Source: Natrialba hulunbeirensis JCM 10989 (GTDB taxonomy: Archaea > Halobacteriota > Halobacteria > Halobacteriales > Natrialbaceae). From it: 64,000 nucleotides of DNA. Where the stretch lies: contig NZ_AOIM01000036.1 of assembly GCF_000337575.1 (NCBI RefSeq), forward strand, positions 1 to 64,000. The letters run 5' to 3'. Numbering within the stretch: the stretch's first letter is position 1; the number at the start of each line of letters is the position of its first letter. The notes under the pieces were generated by a model. It did not search any database, was not told the origin of the DNA, and was given only the letters and a program-made list of their open reading frames with translations. Position numbers and translations under genes: made by a program. Shown piece by piece: positions 61,897-64,000 of the stretch.

Positions 61897-63891
61897 TCAC
61901 CCCAACACGAACGACTGTAGCGAGTCGAGTGCGGAGTTGATGGCTGCGGAGAGGCTCGATGCGTTTTCGTTTTCGGCGTCGTCATCGTCATCGTTGCCGT
62001 TGTCGTCGTCGTCGTCACCAGCCTCGGCTTCGTCAGCCTCCTCAGCATCATCGTCATCAGCCTCGTCGGACGCATCGGAATCCGCCGCTGCGCCTGACTC
62101 ATCGTCACCGTTCGAACTGGCGTGGCCGCAGTTCGAGTCGTAGGACTCGACGAAGCTGCTCTCGTCGGATTCGGTCTGGAGCGTCGTGCGTTCGGAGTCG
62201 GCATCGGAGTCGCTGCGGGTGCTTTCCCGGTTGTCGACGTCGCTGTCACTGTCGTGCTGGTCGATGCTGTGCTCGCGTTCGCTCTCGTCGCTGCTCTCGC
62301 TGCGGTCGCTCTCGCTCAGGTCGCTGCTGGTGTCCTCGTCGCTTGCGGACTCGGTCTCGATATCGTTGTTCTCGACCGTATCGACACCCGTATCGCTCTC
62401 GCTGGCGGTCTCGCTCTCGGACTCGCTAGATTCGCTCAGGGTACTCTCGTCGAGGTCGCTCTCGTCGCTGTGCGTGCTCAGATCGCGTTCGCTCACGGTC
62501 CGGTCGCTCGAGACCTCGCTCTCGTCGAACTCGCTGCTCGACTGCTCGTTGTCGTTATCAGTGGTCTCCAGGCTGCTCTCGTCCTGCGTGCGCTCGCTGT
62601 CGGCGCTCGTGGTGTCGCTCTCGTCGCTTGCGGACTCGCTGTGGCTCCGGTCGCTGTCTGCGGAACTGGAGTCGCGCTCGCTCTCGTCGAAGGTGAGTTC
62701 GGCACCGTGGCGTTCGTTCTGGCTCGCGTCGAACTCGAGGTCGCCCTCTTCGGAGTGGTCGTGCTCGCTGTCAGCGCTGGTGGAGTCCTGCTGGGAAACG
62801 TCACGCTCGCTGGCGTCGCGTTCGGCTTCGTCCGTGGAGTGCTCGCTGGATTCGCTTTCGCTGTCACTGGACTCGCTGTCACTCTGCGTGTACTCCTCGG
62901 AGTCGCTGTCGCTGGTGCTTTCGATCCGGTCGAAGGTATCGCGGTCGTTTTCGCCACGATCGCTCTCGTCGCGTTCGTCGTGATCGGACTCGCTGTCGCT
63001 CTCAGAGAGTTCGCTCTCGTCGCTCACACTCTCCTCGGACTCGCTGTCGTACTCATCGAGTGACTGCTCGCTGAAGTCGCGGTCCGACGCGTCGAGGGTC
63101 TGTTCGTCGTGATCGCTTTCCTCGAGTTCACTCTCGTTTTCGCTCGTATCGATCGAGTGGGTGTCGCGCTCGCTCACCTCGAGATCGGCATCGTCGTAGT
63201 CGATGTCGGTCTCGCTGCGGTCGCGTTCGCTCTCGTCTGATTTGCTGTCGCTCTCGTCAGTGGTCACCTCGCTGTCGCTCGCGCTCGACTCGCTCTCGTC
63301 GGACTCGCTGTCACTCGCACTCGCGTTCTCCTCGCTGTGCGTGCTGTCGCGGTCTGCCGTGCTGTCGTCGCGCTCGCTGACGGTGCGGTCCACGTCGCTC
63401 TCGCTTTCGTCGAGTTCGACATCAGCGTCGTCGATCTCGCTCTGGCTCTCCGAGCGTTCTTCCTCGTCGACGGTGCTGACGTCGTAGTCGCTGCTCGAGT
63501 CGGATTGCTCGTCGCGGTCGTTCACCTCGGAACTGCTCTGATCGGACTCGGTACTCGAGTCGCTCGCGCTGTCGCTGTCGCTCTGTTCGCGCTCGGACTC
63601 GTCGACAGTGGTGGAACTGTCGTTCTCGCTGTCGAGTTCACTCAGTTCGCTTTCGGTGCTCGATTCGCGCTGGTCGCTACTGGTTCGTTCTCGGTCACTA
63701 CTACTGTCGCTCTCGCTGTCTTCTGCTTCGTCGACGGTTGCCGTACTGTCGTCGACGGATTCGCCTTCGTCACAGCGGTCGTCAACCTGCATGGCTGCGC
63801 CGGGGCTCGCACCGGCGACGCCGCTAACGCCGACGGCGCTGGCAAGCAACAGGAGACCGACTACCGTGATGACTGTCAGTTTTCGGGTCAT
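61897..63891 (-). CDS. Exported Ser/Asp/Glu-rich low-complexity protein
   Basis: The 664-residue protein begins with a typical Sec signal (RKLTVITVVGLLLLASAVGV, cleavage near AGASPGA). Almost the whole mature chain (about 40-590) consists of irregular repeats of Ser with Asp, Glu and Arg, such as SERDxS, SDSES and DESE. A C-terminal Asp/Asn/Ala-rich stretch and a short amphipathic end (LSAAINSALDSLQSFVLG) follow. Two Cys only, in DDRCDEGE near the N-terminus and YDSNCGHASS near the C-terminus. It has no recognisable domain. It could be a surface or matrix polyanion binding cations; function is inferred from composition. Confidence 0.8.
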   Translation of the reverse strand: MTRKLTVITVVGLLLLASAVGVSGVAGASPGAAMQVDDRCDEGESVDDSTATVDEAEDSESDSSSDRERTSSDQRESSTESELSELDSENDSSTTVDESEREQSDSDSASDSSTESDQSSSEVNDRDEQSDSSSDYDVSTVDEEERSESQSEIDDADVELDESESDVDRTVSERDDSTADRDSTHSEENASASDSESDESESSASDSEVTTDESDSKSDESERDRSETDIDYDDADLEVSERDTHSIDTSENESELEESDHDEQTLDASDRDFSEQSLDEYDSESEESVSDESELSESDSESDHDERDESDRGENDRDTFDRIESTSDSDSEEYTQSDSESSDSESESSEHSTDEAERDASERDVSQQDSTSADSEHDHSEEGDLEFDASQNERHGAELTFDESERDSSSADSDRSHSESASDESDTTSADSERTQDESSLETTDNDNEQSSSEFDESEVSSDRTVSERDLSTHSDESDLDESTLSESSESESETASESDTGVDTVENNDIETESASDEDTSSDLSESDRSESSDESEREHSIDQHDSDSDVDNRESTRSDSDADSERTTLQTESDESSFVESYDSNCGHASSNGDDESGAAADSDASDEADDDDAEEADEAEAGDDDDDNGNDDDDDAENENASSLSAAINSALDSLQSFVLG

Positions 63892-64000
63892 ATTCTCTCG
63901 AAACCTATCCCGTAGGCCACTGCTGTCTTCGCCACTGGGTCTTAAGAACGGGAGACGAAGAACCGGGAAAGGACGGGCGCGTTGGGGGCTGGGGACGCCG

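Noticed and set aside
61897-63891. CRISPR-like repeat array
   Set aside because: The repeated DNA is irregular, continuous and in frame over 660 codons; there are no constant repeats with unique spacers and no cas genes.

Overview
The window reads as chromosomal sequence of a haloarchaeon (class Halobacteria; Natrialbales is my inference). The signs are high G+C coding DNA, very acidic proteins, Tat-type exported lipoproteins, leaderless genes with AT-rich boxes about 27 bases upstream, and clade-typical genes: rod-determining factor RdfA with the archaea-specific SMC-related protein, class I HMG-CoA reductase, the Ahb-type siroheme decarboxylase fusion, DUF5817 and DUF7835 zinc ribbons. The first 18 bases are Nextera mosaic-end adapter, so position 1 is a library or assembly edge, not biology.

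Layout. 1-6.7 kb: a truncated TrpD-like gene, a Tat-exported bactofilin-like repeat protein, a PAP2 phosphatase, a fused siroheme decarboxylase (heme synthesis), and a 1028-residue FAD/Fe-S 2-hydroxyacid dehydrogenase. 7.1-13.2 kb: a fatty-acid/acyl-CoA degradation set (enoyl-CoA hydratase, 3-hydroxyacyl-CoA dehydrogenase, thiolase, acyl-CoA dehydrogenase, acyl-CoA ligase). 13.5-19.3 kb: a TAXI-type TRAP transporter divergent from a glutaryl-CoA dehydrogenase-like gene, then an IclR regulator. 19.8-22.6 kb: rdfA facing the SMC-related gene. 23-31 kb: small exported proteins, SDR enzymes, an aspartoacylase-like hydrolase, cyclophilin, an XRE/DUF2178 pair, a ferredoxin and tRNA-Leu(UAA) with a duplicated 3' end. 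31-35 kb: aldehyde dehydrogenase and a DrrAB-type ABC exporter whose ATPase appears frameshifted. 35.5-39.2 kb: the nadABC operon for quinolinate and NAD synthesis. 39.4-46.5 kb: Gfo/Idh/MocA and LLM oxidoreductases, a VapBC-like module, a GIDE-domain protein, an orphan FtsX/MacB-type permease and an amidohydrolase. 46.6-64 kb: hmgA (mevalonate and archaeal lipids), DUF5817, a quinone-oxidoreductase-like enzyme, an NRAMP-like carrier, isocitrate dehydrogenase, asparaginase/isoaspartyl peptidase, methionine aminopeptidase, HIT, cupin and redox proteins, and a 664-residue Ser/Asp/Glu-rich exported protein.

There is no CRISPR array, rRNA operon, complete mobile element or obvious defence island. 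The points most worth a second look are the two low-complexity exported proteins at the ends, dense palindromes upstream of hmgA, nadA, vapB and the DUF2178/XRE pair, a nested inverted repeat behind nadC, the degenerate ATPase of the SMC-related protein, the tRNA-Leu scar, the broken ABC ATPase, and short microsatellite tracts recurring inside disordered linkers. All functional statements are by eye from motifs; no database search was run.
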